Positions 50,383-59,701 are shown, counted from the first letter of the stretch. The stretch is 64,000 nucleotides of DNA from Hydrogenophaga sp. PBL-H3 (GCF_010104355.1 NZ_CP044973.1:62001-126000); one strand, 5' to 3'. A program made the numbers and translations. The notes: generated by a model from the letters alone, not told the origin.

Positions 50383-50859
50383 ATGAAAAACACCACCACA
50401 TCTCACCCACGTTCAACCCGCATGCTGTTCGCCTCGCTGGCCCTGTCGATGGTCGCTCTGCTCGCCGGCTGCGACCAGGTGGCCTCGGTTGCTGAGCCCA
50501 CGCCCAAGATGGTTCCCTCCGCACAGCACATGCAGGCATGGCGCACCAAGCGTGACGGTCACCAATGGCAGTACACCAGCTTCAAGGTGGAGGACCTGAA
50601 GTGCCGCAACCTGAGCGCAGATGAAAAGGCACTCGCAGGACGCAAGATCAACACTGGCAAGTCCTTCGACGAATTCTTCGAGACCATCATTGCCTGCTCC
50701 TACAGCGTGCAGGCCGAGCGCCAGAAACACAGCTACCCCGACCAGACCGAAACGCTCAAGCGACAGGTTGATGAAGAGCAGTGGTGGATCGGTCGCACGG
50801 ACAAACCAGAAGAACGCCACTGGCGCGGCTCCATGCCGTTCCCAGGCAAGCCGATCTGA
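50383..50859 (+). CDS. Lipoprotein of unknown function
   Basis: A 158-residue protein with a signal sequence ending in the lipobox LLAGC (Cys30), so it should be lipid-anchored. The mature part is charged, with single cysteines (DLKCRN and IIACSY) and many aromatic residues (EEQWWIG). It is 54 bases after the DUF4189 gene on the same strand and may be in one transcript with it. No family is recognised. Confidence 0.65.
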   Translation: MKNTTTSHPRSTRMLFASLALSMVALLAGCDQVASVAEPTPKMVPSAQHMQAWRTKRDGHQWQYTSFKVEDLKCRNLSADEKALAGRKINTGKSFDEFFETIIACSYSVQAERQKHSYPDQTETLKRQVDEEQWWIGRTDKPEERHWRGSMPFPGKPI

Positions 50860-50877
50860 TCCCACTCAACAGCAGGC

Positions 50878-51078
50878 CTACGCGGATTCAAACCCCGCGC
50901 AGGCCTGTTTCGTTTGACGCGCACTCGCGAGTGCATCGACAATCCTGCCCACGACGGGCAATACCCGAGCATCCACGCGCGCATCTGAGCCAGCAAACGC
51001 GCCATGGGTGATCCGGTCTTTCTCGACGATGTCGGAAAAGGCTGCTGCGTAACACCGGCAGTTGTGTGCCCCGTGCAC
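50878..51078 (-). CDS. Doubtful small protein
   Basis: A 66-residue minus-strand frame from a GTG at 51078 with protein-like composition (CYAAAFSDIVEKDRITHGAF). There is no clear ribosome site, and the start overlaps a GTGTGC/GCACAC hairpin. It is included because 50860-51380 otherwise has no gene; it may not be expressed. Confidence 0.25.
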   Translation of the reverse strand: MHGAHNCRCYAAAFSDIVEKDRITHGAFAGSDARVDARVLPVVGRIVDALASARQTKQACAGFESA

Positions 51079-51161
51079 ACCAAACGTGTGCTCTCACTTC
51101 GCGTGACTGCATTCAAACCTCACCCCTTCAGGCAACACGCTTGCCCTTTGGGGCTGCTGTC

Positions 51162-51189
51162 GTCTGAAGGTTTTCTTCAACCTTCAGAC
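51162..51189. other. Perfect 11-base-pair hairpin in the leader of the gene at 51381
   Basis: GTCTGAAGGTT pairs exactly with AACCTTCAGAC around a six-base loop, without a T-run. Other stems nearby are GTGTGC/GCACAC (51055-51071), AGGCAA/TTGCCT-like (51130-51147) and GACCT/AGGTC (51318-51332). Together they make 51050-51380 a multi-hairpin leader comparable to those in the accessory block. Confidence 0.5.
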
Positions 51190-51380
51190 CTCACCCAACA
51201 GTCACAGCTTTAACGCTGCGGCGCTGTCAGCAGTTCACCACCACCACCCGCAGGGACACCAAGCTCCCAGTGGGCGCGGGTACTGCTTTCCCTGTTCACA
51301 ACATCCGCCTCGCCTCCAGACCTCCCCAGGTCCAGAGCGCATGGGTGCGGGCTTTTTGCACATCTTTCAGGAGTCAGCAA

Positions 51381-52595
51381 ATGCAAAGCAACAAGACGAA
51401 CACCGGCGCCGCTCAAAAGCCCGCTACACCGTCAGGATCAACCACCCTTACGGCTGTGTTGATCGAGTTCACCGTCAAGTGGACAACGGTTGCCGTCATC
51501 TTCACCTACAGGGTGTTGATTGCGGTGGCCATCAAAGCCGTCAAGCTTGTTTTCAGAATCGGCAAAGCCCGTGTTGCACCCGTTGCAGCAGTGGCCTCGC
51601 AGGAAATGACGACTGGCGAGATGGCATCCGAAGAGAGTGGCGATGTCTCAGTTCAGGCTGAGACTTTCCAGGCACACGAAGCCGCCGAAGAAGATGCGAC
51701 TGGATACGTCCAGACCGCTGATTTCGAAGCAGCGGACTGGACGTGCGGTCTGCCCTTGCAGCCTGCCGTAGGTGTCATCCACCTGCGCGGCTACACGGAC
51801 AGGTGCATCGTCAAGCGTGACCTCATCATCAATGAGCCACGCCTGCGCGCCATCATGAAAGGCCGCCGTTTCAGCCTGCCCGACGCCCTCTACAACCCTG
51901 TGGAAGGCACCTCGAGCATCAAGGACGAGTCGGTGGAGCTCGCTGAGGCACTCATCAACCGGATCGGCGCCGAGGCGCGCACCACAGCCATGCGCCGTGG
52001 TCGCCCCAGCAACGCTGACCAGGCTGCCCCGCAATGGGCACCGTGGGAAGAGGACGATGAGCAAGCCGCAGCACGAGAAGCAGCAGCATCTGAAGCACTC
52101 GCCTTGGCAACCGCCCAGGCAAGCGCCAAGGCGCAGGCCCAGGCGCAAGCTCTGGCCACGCTGCAAAAGACCATGGCACGCGATCAAGTGAACGCCCCCG
52201 TCCTGCCCAAACAGGTCGAGCAAGCGGTCACGCAACGCCGTGAGGAACGCCAGAAGCAGGCTGCGACCACCATCGCAAGCTCAGCCAACGTGTTCCAGGC
52301 CCAGGCCATGAAAGGAATCACCTACGTCGGTCGCATCGCTCGCAGCGGCATGACCAAGGTTGCTCCACGCAAAGGAAACCCCTACGAGGTGTTCCAGGTC
52401 GTGCTGCAGCTGGACAACGGTGCCGAAATGTCCTTCCGTGGGACGGAGATCGAGCGTGAGATGGAACGTCTGGAATGCCAGGACGGCCAGCGCATCTCGA
52501 TCACCCCGATGGGCCAGGTGCCCATTTCACTGCCAAGCGGCGGTGAAGGCACCAAGAACCTGTTTCGCATCGAAACGGAGTTCGCCAACGCCTGA
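51381..52595 (+). CDS. Membrane-anchored protein with a plasmid-type C-terminal domain
   Basis: A 404-residue protein starting at an ATG with CAGGAG seven bases upstream. An N-terminal hydrophobic stretch (about residues 24-60, TAVLIEFTVKWTTVAVIFTY) could be one or two membrane helices. The middle is acidic and then rich in Ala/Gln, with coiled-coil character. The C-terminal segment (MSFRGTEIEREMERLECQDG, then QRISITPMGQVPI) resembles the small LPD7-type module at the ends of large plasmid proteins such as TraC primases. It precedes trbJ and may belong to the transfer machinery. The function is unknown. Confidence 0.55.
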   Translation: MQSNKTNTGAAQKPATPSGSTTLTAVLIEFTVKWTTVAVIFTYRVLIAVAIKAVKLVFRIGKARVAPVAAVASQEMTTGEMASEESGDVSVQAETFQAHEAAEEDATGYVQTADFEAADWTCGLPLQPAVGVIHLRGYTDRCIVKRDLIINEPRLRAIMKGRRFSLPDALYNPVEGTSSIKDESVELAEALINRIGAEARTTAMRRGRPSNADQAAPQWAPWEEDDEQAAAREAAASEALALATAQASAKAQAQAQALATLQKTMARDQVNAPVLPKQVEQAVTQRREERQKQAATTIASSANVFQAQAMKGITYVGRIARSGMTKVAPRKGNPYEVFQVVLQLDNGAEMSFRGTEIEREMERLECQDGQRISITPMGQVPISLPSGGEGTKNLFRIETEFANA

Positions 52596-52658
52596 GCATC
52601 CCAGCAGGGACGCGAGAGCACAGCAACGAGCACGCCCCCGGGGCGCAGCTCAAACCCG

Positions 52659-52697
52659 AAAACCACCGGCCCCCCAAGGGACTGGTGGTTTTTTTTC
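52659..52697 (+). terminator. Intrinsic terminator
   Basis: AAAACCACC pairs with GGTGGTTTT, with a C-rich loop, followed by a run of eight or more T. It ends the gene at 51381-52595. Confidence 0.9.
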
Positions 52698-53010
52698 GCT
52701 GGTAAGGGGCTGGGGAGCACCGATCAATGCCGCTCGTTGCCAGCCGCGGCAAGGAGCCGGGACCATCCGAGATGTCTGCCTGCAGGCGAGATTTCAGGGC
52801 GAGTCTCGTGCCGGGGCTCCGAAGCGGGAGGGCGTTCAGATTGCGAAACACACCCCAGACCGCGCCAACGCATGGTTTTGGGTGCAAAGCCCCAAGGTGA
52901 TCCGCCTACCCGCCGCCGAACAATCTACACACGCGCACAAGGATGGCCGCGTGCCGGTGCGCACGCGACGTTTGACCGCACGCATGCCACACAACCTCCC
53001 GGAGAGTTCC

Positions 53011-53811
53011 ATGACCGCCCAGATGACGAATTCGACCTTCATCAAGCCCTTCTCGTTTGCCAAAGCCCTGATCGCCTCCTTGGTGCTGGGCACGACGCTG
53101 GTCGGCCACGCCGGCGGACCCGTGACCGGTGGTTCTTCCGAATGGACCCAGATTGCTAACAACATCGAACTGGCGGTGGCCTCGGGCGAGCAGGCGCGCA
53201 TCGTCTCCAACACGATGTTGCAGTACGAGACCCAGTTGAAGCAGTACTACAACGAGCTCAAGCAACTGGAAAAACTCACCAACGTCCCGCGCAACGCCGA
53301 TGAAATTCTCAAGCGCTTCAACTCCGTGAGCGCCTATCGGAATCGACTCAACCAGGCACAAGGTTCCGTTTCCAAGCAGGTCGAAGTCATGAAGAAGCGG
53401 ATGACAGAGGCACAGCTTGCGGGGCTGCCGTGGGAAGAATACGTGAAGCAGGAGAAGGCACTTGTGGAGCAGAAGAACGCACGCGCCATCCAGCGACTGG
53501 AGTACGAGCAAGAGGTGTTCGAAGCGGTGGAAAAGGACTACGAGTTCGCTCGCGAAATCGAGCCGCGCATCGATGAGGCCAGTGGTGTCACCGGTGCACT
53601 TCAAGTGCTCAACAAGCAGATGAACCGCTTGGTCACCCAGAACGCCAAACTCACCGAGACCATCGCCATCGGGAACTCCGAAGACCCCATGAAGATGCAG
53701 CAGGAAGCCGCGCAGAAGGCCTACGATGACAAGGTCAAGGCCTACACACGTGCGGCCAACCAGGCACGCCGCGAGCGCCAGCTCAAGTTCGGCGAAACCA
53801 TCGGCAAGTAA
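53011..53811 (+). CDS. trbJ: TrbJ/VirB5-family conjugal transfer protein
   Basis: A 266-residue protein with GGAGAG four bases before the ATG at 53011 and a signal peptide (AKALIASLVLGTTLVGHAGG). The mature protein begins with SEWTQIANNIELAVASGEQA and LQYETQLKQYYNELKQLEKL, the usual TrbJ start, and is coiled-coil-rich throughout. TrbJ is a periplasmic or pilus-associated component of P-type mating pairs. It is ten bases before trbL. The rest of a trb cluster (trbB, C, D, E and so on) is not in the window. Confidence 0.8.
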   Translation: MTAQMTNSTFIKPFSFAKALIASLVLGTTLVGHAGGPVTGGSSEWTQIANNIELAVASGEQARIVSNTMLQYETQLKQYYNELKQLEKLTNVPRNADEILKRFNSVSAYRNRLNQAQGSVSKQVEVMKKRMTEAQLAGLPWEEYVKQEKALVEQKNARAIQRLEYEQEVFEAVEKDYEFAREIEPRIDEASGVTGALQVLNKQMNRLVTQNAKLTETIAIGNSEDPMKMQQEAAQKAYDDKVKAYTRAANQARRERQLKFGETIGK

Positions 53812-53821
53812 GGCGCGCCAC

Positions 53822-55138
53822 GTGAACTCCCCCACCGCCGCCACCATGCGCTCCAACTTCTTCGCCCACACCATGGGCGCCCTGGCCGAATGGCTGGTTC
53901 TGTGGTGCGTGGCGCAGAGGAAGAGCTTCTCCGAAAACAAAACCCGCCGCCGACTGCTGGTGGTGATGGTGGGCTTGCTCGTGGCCATCGCCTCGACCTA
54001 CTCGTTCAGCCAAGGCTCGCCACCCGGTCTGGATGCCTTGGAGGTGCCCACACCGCCCACCAGCGGGACGATCGGTCAGATGCCGATGACCTCCAGCGAC
54101 ATCGTCAACCTGGCCGTCAACGCGGTGGACAGTGAGATCGACAAGCTCAAGAACAGTGCCACCCTGCAGGGCTACGGCACGCTGATCTCCGGCTTCTTCC
54201 TCGTCGCCCTCATGTCTTGGAGCGCGGTCAAGTCCTTGGCCACAGCCAAGGGCTTCGGGGACATGATCGCTGAGTGGGTGCCCATCTTCGTCTCCTTCGG
54301 CTTCGTCTATCTGTTCCTCAACAGATCCGCGCCGGCCATGATCGAGGGCTTCGTGTCATCCATCGGAACGGCCATCAGCGGCATGCCCATGTCCGGCATG
54401 GGGCCCAGCATGCGCGCCATCGCAGATCCGATGATGGAATCGATTTTCAGCATGCTCAGCGACAACACGCGTGAGCCCAGTGGGCTGGTGGAGCACCTGC
54501 AATGGGTGGGCGTGTCCATCATCAACGCGATGACACAGCTGCTCGCAATCTTCCTGCTGGTGATCGGCCTGATTGTGTCCATGGCAACCGTCATCATGGC
54601 GCACATCTCGATCGCGCTGGCCATGGCGATGGCCCCTGTGATGGTCCCCTTCATCATGTTCAAGCCGACCACCTGGATCTTTGACTCCTGGGTGAAGTTC
54701 ACCGTGGGCGCGGCGATGATGAAAGTGGTCTTTGCCTTCATGGTGAAGATCGCTGCCGCCATCCTGACTGGGGCGGCCACCATGCGCGCAACGCTGCGAG
54801 GCGACGCGTCCATGGGATACGGCGACTGGGCCACGTCCGACTTGCTGGTCCAGGCGCTGGTGGTGCTGCTGTGCCTGCTGGCCATGCTCATCCTCATGCA
54901 GACCCCGAGCATTGCAACGGGGCTGGTGTCAGGCTCGGCCGGAGGCGGTGGCTTCTCGGGCCTCAAGGGCTTCAACGGCGGCACCAGCGGACGCTTCGCT
55001 GGCAAGGCGCTGGGCCCGGACCCAACCCCACCGCCAAAGCCAGGCAAGCCCGGACCCATCACCTCATCGGCCTCGGCTGCTGGTCGAGGGCTCGGCGCCG
55101 GCATGAGCAAGTTCAAAAAGGGCGGCTCTACCCCTTGA
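53822..55138 (+). CDS. trbL: TrbL/VirB6-family polytopic membrane protein
   Basis: A 438-residue protein; GTG at 53822 with AAGG upstream, or ATG at 53846. Hydrophobic segments lie near residues 43-62, 118-137, 150-168, 238-285 (two or more helices), 295-315 and 340-362. A Gly/Pro-rich cytoplasmic tail follows. This is the TrbL/VirB6 layout, the inner-membrane channel component of type IV secretion. It directly follows trbJ, the usual pairing. Confidence 0.85.
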   Translation: MNSPTAATMRSNFFAHTMGALAEWLVLWCVAQRKSFSENKTRRRLLVVMVGLLVAIASTYSFSQGSPPGLDALEVPTPPTSGTIGQMPMTSSDIVNLAVNAVDSEIDKLKNSATLQGYGTLISGFFLVALMSWSAVKSLATAKGFGDMIAEWVPIFVSFGFVYLFLNRSAPAMIEGFVSSIGTAISGMPMSGMGPSMRAIADPMMESIFSMLSDNTREPSGLVEHLQWVGVSIINAMTQLLAIFLLVIGLIVSMATVIMAHISIALAMAMAPVMVPFIMFKPTTWIFDSWVKFTVGAAMMKVVFAFMVKIAAAILTGAATMRATLRGDASMGYGDWATSDLLVQALVVLLCLLAMLILMQTPSIATGLVSGSAGGGGFSGLKGFNGGTSGRFAGKALGPDPTPPPKPGKPGPITSSASAAGRGLGAGMSKFKKGGSTP

Positions 55139-55187
55139 TGCATCCACCAAGGGCGGTGTGTCATCGGAGGGCTTGCGCTCGATCGAA

Positions 55188-55217
55188 AACAAAAGGAGGC
55201 CTAGAGCCTCCTTTTGT
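55188..55217. terminator. Bidirectional terminator
   Basis: AACAAAAGGAGGC pairs with GCCTCCTTTTGTT around CTAGA. It lies 50 bases after trbL, and A/T-rich arms make it work in both directions. Confidence 0.8.
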
Positions 55218-55420
55218 TCGTCAGTCAAAGCAACTACTCAAGCAGTCATTTTGAGTAACTGCATCCATCTTTGAAGCGAGTATGAAGCTTCAGCAGAAAA
55301 GTTACTTTTATGCGACTCCATCTCTTGACGCCAAGGCGCGCCGTGATAATTTGAAGCAGATGAAAAACCACAAAGACACAGCGTCATTGGCAGGCGCGAA
55401 AACAGACCGATGAGGACCCC

Positions 55421-57424
55421 TTGAAACATATCGTCAATACATCCCTTGAGTTTGCGAAACGAATCGCGCTCTACTTGTTGATTGGCTTCTCTTTTGTCGT
55501 GGTAATGCTTGTTGGTGCACTCGGTACCAACAAGTCTGACTACCTCTCGACCAAGCTGATCCCGGACAACCTCGACCACACCAATGGCCAGAGCGTGATG
55601 GCGCTGTTGGTCGCGTTGATCGTGGGCGCCCTGGTCCTGGAGGCGATCCAGTTTTATGCGAGCCGCGGGCAGCGCTATCGCAGCTCAACGGTCGCACGAC
55701 TGCTCTCAAAGCCCGTGATCTTCCTCTGCGCTTTTCAGAACCTCTACTGGTGGCTGGGCACGCCCCCGAAGGCAGAAGGCGAGCGCTTTGTGATCTATGC
55801 CTACGCAGCCGTTGCCGCCGTGGCGTTCATCGCCACCCGCTGGGGCTACCTCAAGCCACGCTACCAACAACAAGCGGCCCCGGCACCGGTGCAAGGTCAG
55901 GAAGAGCAGGCCGATGTCGGCAATGTGTCTCGGCCCACCACCTCATTCAAGGACATCTACGGCTATGCGGAGATCAAGGACCGCATCAAGGATGCAGCCA
56001 ATGAAATCGTGAAGGCCGGCGCATCGAAGAAGCAGGCGCGCAACGGCATCCTGTTGCACGGCGGTCCAGGTAACGGCAAGACCGCGTTTGCCGAAGCCCT
56101 CGCCGGTGAGTTCCGCTTGCCTCTGGTGACCATGACGCTGGCCGATGTGGAGAGCAAGTGGGTGGGCGAGAAGGCCCAGCGGGTCTCCGCTGCCTTTGAA
56201 ACGGCCAAGCGCAATGCGCCCTGTGTGTTCTTCATTGACGAAATCGACTCCCTCATGTCCGAGCGCTCCAACGCTGGATCTGGTGTCGCCGAGACTCAGA
56301 ACAACGGCGTGGTCAATGCACTGCTCACGCTGATGGTCGACCTGCGCAAGTCCAAAGTGATCCTTGTGGCCGCCACCAACTACATGGATCGCCTGGACAG
56401 TGCCGGCGTGCGCGAAGGCCGCTTCGATTTCAAGATCGAGATCACCACCCCCGACCTCGAAGCGCGCGTGGGCCTGCTCAAGAAGGGCCTGCAGATGAAC
56501 GTGCCCCACATCAAGGCCGCGCCCGATGTGGTCGAGATGGTGGCTCAGCGCTGGAACGGCTTCTCCGCCAAGCGCATCCTCGCCGTCACCGAGGAACTGC
56601 CCTCGTACCTCAAGCGCAACGAACTGCGCACGCTGGGGTTCGATGAGTTCATGGGTGCGCTGCGCTCGATCCAGGGCCGCAAGGGCGTGAAGCTGGAAAA
56701 CGTCAAGCCGCTGAGCGAGCTGGTGTTCTCCCCCAACACCCGCGAAATGATCGACATGCTCATCGGCCGCATGGCCGACCCGGTGCACACCGAGAGCCAC
56801 GGCGGCACCATGCCCACCGGCGTGCTGTTCTACGGCGCTCCAGGCACCGGCAAGACCGCTGCTGCCAAAGCCATCGCCAAAGAGATCGATTGGGCCTTCC
56901 TGCCCACCACCGGCTCAGACATGGCGCGCGACACCAAGGCGCTGGAGAAGCTCTACGCCCAGGCCATGGAGATGCGCCCCTGCATCATCTTCATCGATGA
57001 GGCCGACGAACTCATGAAGGACCGCAGCAACTCCATGAGCACCGACGCAACCAACAAGCTGCTCACGCTCATGGACGGTGTGAGTGACCGGGTGCGCGAC
57101 GTGGTGTGGGTGGCCGCGACCAACCACCCCGACCAGATCGACGCCGCTCTGCTGCGCGGTGGCCGCTTCACCGAGAAGGTGGTCTTCGAGAAGCCCGGTG
57201 CCGCCGGCCTCAATGCCCACTTCCGGAGCTGGTTCGAGCGCAAGAAAGTCACGCTCGATGCCTCGCTGCACAACGTGGACTTCTCCGCCATCGTGGGTGA
57301 CGAGAGCATCGCCAACGCCGAAGCCGTGGCACAGGCCGCGCTCAACCGCGCCATTTCGCGCCGTGAGGCCAAGGTCATCGTGACCCTTGAGGACTTCGAG
57401 CGTGCCGTCATGGCGGTGCTGTGA
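55421..57424 (+). CDS. Membrane-anchored double AAA+ ATPase
   Basis: A 667-residue protein starting at a TTG (no closer ATG keeps the first membrane helix). About four transmembrane segments fill residues 12-140. Two AAA+ modules follow: Walker A HGGPGNGKTAF (about 212-222) with Walker B CVFFIDEIDSL, and Walker A YGAPGTGKTAA (about 470-480) with Walker B CIIFIDEADEL. Both have VAATN sensor-1 segments. No HExxH protease motif is present, so it is not FtsH. The layout is like Cdc48/ClpA-type remodelling motors tied to the membrane. Its place beside trbJ/trbL suggests a role in assembly or disassembly of the mating machinery, which is inference. Confidence 0.8.
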   Translation: MKHIVNTSLEFAKRIALYLLIGFSFVVVMLVGALGTNKSDYLSTKLIPDNLDHTNGQSVMALLVALIVGALVLEAIQFYASRGQRYRSSTVARLLSKPVIFLCAFQNLYWWLGTPPKAEGERFVIYAYAAVAAVAFIATRWGYLKPRYQQQAAPAPVQGQEEQADVGNVSRPTTSFKDIYGYAEIKDRIKDAANEIVKAGASKKQARNGILLHGGPGNGKTAFAEALAGEFRLPLVTMTLADVESKWVGEKAQRVSAAFETAKRNAPCVFFIDEIDSLMSERSNAGSGVAETQNNGVVNALLTLMVDLRKSKVILVAATNYMDRLDSAGVREGRFDFKIEITTPDLEARVGLLKKGLQMNVPHIKAAPDVVEMVAQRWNGFSAKRILAVTEELPSYLKRNELRTLGFDEFMGALRSIQGRKGVKLENVKPLSELVFSPNTREMIDMLIGRMADPVHTESHGGTMPTGVLFYGAPGTGKTAAAKAIAKEIDWAFLPTTGSDMARDTKALEKLYAQAMEMRPCIIFIDEADELMKDRSNSMSTDATNKLLTLMDGVSDRVRDVVWVAATNHPDQIDAALLRGGRFTEKVVFEKPGAAGLNAHFRSWFERKKVTLDASLHNVDFSAIVGDESIANAEAVAQAALNRAISRREAKVIVTLEDFERAVMAVL

Positions 57425-57494
57425 AGCCCCAAGCAAATCCACCATTCAAAACGTGAAAAGACCGATCACCGTGAACAATCAGTACGAGACACCC

Positions 57495-58025
57495 ATGATG
57501 GACACCGATGAACTGCGGCGCCTCGCCAACGACAACGCCAAAGTCTGGAAGGTGGTCGATGACGCCGTAAACAACCCGCTTCCCCTGCCCGAAGTGGACG
57601 GCAGCGACACCGAGTACGCCGGTTTGCGCGAGTGGCTTTTCACGGTGCGGCACTTCACACCCGAAGATCGACTGGACCTTTTCCGCCAGGCCTTGCTGAG
57701 CCTGAAGGAGCCCCGCGCCATCCAGTTGCTCGAAGGCGAGATCCGCATGCTGTCCACCACCACTGACAGCGGCCCGCTGGACACCGGCTCCAACCACCTC
57801 GGGGTCTACGCTGGCGCGCAGGGCCCACAGGAGCCGGTCTACACCGGTGCCCCGCGCTCGGTACTCAACCCAAAAGACCCCACCCAGCTGCGCCCGATCG
57901 GTGCTGTGGCCAGGATCAGCGAGGCGGCCGCGTATGCCGCGGTGCTCAGTGCTGTGGCCTGGGGCGCCTACCAGTTCGGCTCCGGGGCTTTGGGCGCCCT
58001 GAAAGCGGCCATACAGACTCTCTGA
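57495..58025 (+). CDS. Hypothetical protein with C-terminal membrane helix
   Basis: A protein of about 176 residues; ATG at 57495 is used, but GTG at 57453 or 57471 could also start it. The N-terminal half is acidic and helical (YAGLREWLFTVRHFTPEDRL). The last 35 residues contain a hydrophobic helix (AAAYAAVLSAVAWGAYQFGS). The stop lies four bases before the TnpB gene, so the C-terminus may have been altered by that insertion. The family is unknown; it probably goes with the AAA+ gene. Confidence 0.5.
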   Translation: MMDTDELRRLANDNAKVWKVVDDAVNNPLPLPEVDGSDTEYAGLREWLFTVRHFTPEDRLDLFRQALLSLKEPRAIQLLEGEIRMLSTTTDSGPLDTGSNHLGVYAGAQGPQEPVYTGAPRSVLNPKDPTQLRPIGAVARISEAAAYAAVLSAVAWGAYQFGSGALGALKAAIQTL

Positions 58026-58029
58026 CCAG

Positions 58030-59109
58030 GTGGACACAGTCAAGACCCTCAAGCTGCGCATCAAGGACAAGCACGCCAGCGTGCTTCGCGCCATGGCGCG
58101 TGATGTGAACATGGTCTGGAACTACTGCAACGAGACCAGCGCACGCTCGGTACGCGAGAAGGGCAAGTTCCTCAGCGGCTTCGATCTCCAGAAGCTCACC
58201 GATGGCTTCTCCAAATGCGACGGCGTCAAGGTAGGCAGCGCCACAACCCAGCAGGTGTGTGAGGAGTACGCCACAAGGCGCCGCCAGTTCAAGCGCGCCC
58301 GACTCAACTGGCGCGTGTCTAACCCGAAGTCCTCGAAGTATTCGCTGGGCTGGATCCCCTTCAAGTCCCGCGCGGTGCGCTACAAGGGAGGGCAGATCCA
58401 CTTCGCGGGCGAGAAGCTCGGGCTGTGGGACAGCTATGGGCTCGCCCGCTACGAGCTGCGCGCCGGATCATTTGCCGAGGACTCACGCGGCCGCTGGTAT
58501 TTGAATGTGCAGATCAAGGTCGCCGAGCTGGTGGGTCCGCGGCTGCCTGTGACCAGCTCGGTCGGGATCGACCTGGGCCTGAAGACATGCGCCACTGCAT
58601 CTGATGGCCGCAAAATCGAGGGCCGCTTCTACCGAGCCCTGGAGACCAGGCTGGGCATTGCCCAGCGCGCCAGGAAGAAGAGAAGGGTGAAGTCCATCCA
58701 TTCAAAGATCGCGAATCAGCGCAAAGACATGCTGCACAAGTTCAGCACGCAGATCGTTGCTAACAATGCGGCAATCTTTGTCGGTGATGTCTCCAGCGCG
58801 AAGTTGGTGAAGACGAAGATGGCCAAGTCCACGCTGGACGCGGGCTGGTCAATGCTCAAGACGATGTTGGAATACAAGAGCCGTGAGGCCGGTATCGTCT
58901 TTGTAGAGGTCCCGGAGGCCTATACAACCCAGACTTGTTCGTGTTGCGGGGCGCGGCCCCACAGCAGTCCGAAAGGTAGAGCAGGCCTTGGAATAAGAGA
59001 GTGGACCTGCGATGCTTGCGGAGCGGTCCACGACCGAGACGTCAACGCCGCCAGGAACATTCTCGCGCTCGGACATGAGCGTCTCGCAGGAGGAATCCCG
59101 GTCCTTTAG
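58030..59109 (+). CDS. tnpB: TnpB RNA-guided nuclease (IS200/IS605 family)
   Basis: A 359-residue TnpB starting at GTG. The RuvC-I Asp is Asp181 (VGIDLGLK). The zinc finger is TCSCCG...WTCDACG. The RuvC-III Asp is Asp337 in HDRDVNAARN. At the RuvC-II position, where many TnpB proteins have an E-D-L motif, this one reads IFVGDVSSAKL (Gly252-Asp253), a form seen in a distinct TnpB subgroup in which the acidic residue is thought to be supplied from another position. No TnpA is present. The 3' end carries the typical right-end sequence, so the guide RNA would read into the DNA after 59127. Confidence 0.88.
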   Translation: MDTVKTLKLRIKDKHASVLRAMARDVNMVWNYCNETSARSVREKGKFLSGFDLQKLTDGFSKCDGVKVGSATTQQVCEEYATRRRQFKRARLNWRVSNPKSSKYSLGWIPFKSRAVRYKGGQIHFAGEKLGLWDSYGLARYELRAGSFAEDSRGRWYLNVQIKVAELVGPRLPVTSSVGIDLGLKTCATASDGRKIEGRFYRALETRLGIAQRARKKRRVKSIHSKIANQRKDMLHKFSTQIVANNAAIFVGDVSSAKLVKTKMAKSTLDAGWSMLKTMLEYKSREAGIVFVEVPEAYTTQTCSCCGARPHSSPKGRAGLGIREWTCDACGAVHDRDVNAARNILALGHERLAGGIPVL

Positions 59110-59127
59110 GGCCGAGAGGATGTCAAC
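59095..59127 (+). ncRNA. TnpB right end with guide RNA scaffold
   Basis: The sequence CGGTCCTTTAGGGCCG forms a short hairpin and is followed by AGAGGATGTCAAC, the usual ending of IS605-type TnpB elements and of their omega RNA scaffold. It overlaps the stop codon of tnpB. The scaffold probably begins inside the 3' part of tnpB. Confidence 0.6.
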
Positions 59128-59283
59128 TGGGGCTATCCCGGCCGCCTGGACCGCGACAAGCGCATCGTGCTGCCTTGGCGCGGCATGCGCAAGGTGACCA
59201 TCGAGCACGCGTTCTTCGGTTCAGCACCGGTGGCGGTCTACGCTATCGACCTCGGCAGAAGTCCGTACGAAACTGTCGCCTGA
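59128..59283 (+). pseudogene. 3' remnant of a gene cut by the TnpB element
   Basis: Right after the element end an open frame without a start runs for 51 codons (WGYPGRLDRDKRIVLPWRGM, later AVYAIDLGRSPYETV) and stops at 59281-59283. It reads like the end of a real protein, so the element probably landed in a gene. The 5' part may be the 176-residue gene upstream or may be lost. Confidence 0.55.
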
Positions 59284-59432
59284 GGCTTTGTCCGGGTTGT
59301 AGAGTCCTAGCGGCCGTGCAACGCAGGCCCCCCTTTGGATTGACTCTCTGATGTACGCGGAATCGGGACGGCTACGACAAACAAGTCAAAATGTCGTAAC
59401 ATACAAACATTGTCCTGGTTCAGGAGATCATC

Positions 59433-59693
59433 GTGAGCATCAATACGTTTTCCAGCCGAGACTTCACACGCGATGTCTCAGCGGCCAAGCGCGCAACCGG
59501 CGACGGCCCCGTCTTCATCACAGACCGTGGGCGTCCTGCATTTGCGTTGCTCAAGATCGAGGACTACTACCGCATTGCCGGTCAAAGCGAGTTGTCGCTG
59601 CTCGACGTCATGGACGGTATACCGGGTGGTGAGGGAATCGACTTTGATCCGCCGCGGTTCGATCTCAAGCTCTCCGTCGCGGCGCTGGACTGA
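59433..59693 (+). CDS. phd: Phd-type antitoxin
   Basis: An 86-residue protein starting at GTG with AGGAG seven bases upstream. The N-terminal Phd/YefM DNA-binding part (FSSRDFTRDVSAAKRATGDG and PVFITDRGRPAFALLKIEDY) and a C-terminal acidic tail (GEGIDFDPPRFDLKL) for toxin binding are evident. It precedes a VapC-type PIN toxin by eight bases. ATGT-CGTA-ACAT near 59393 is a candidate operator. Together they make a plasmid-stabilising toxin-antitoxin pair. Confidence 0.85.
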   Translation: MSINTFSSRDFTRDVSAAKRATGDGPVFITDRGRPAFALLKIEDYYRIAGQSELSLLDVMDGIPGGEGIDFDPPRFDLKLSVAALD

Positions 59694-59701
59694 AAGGCGC
59701 A

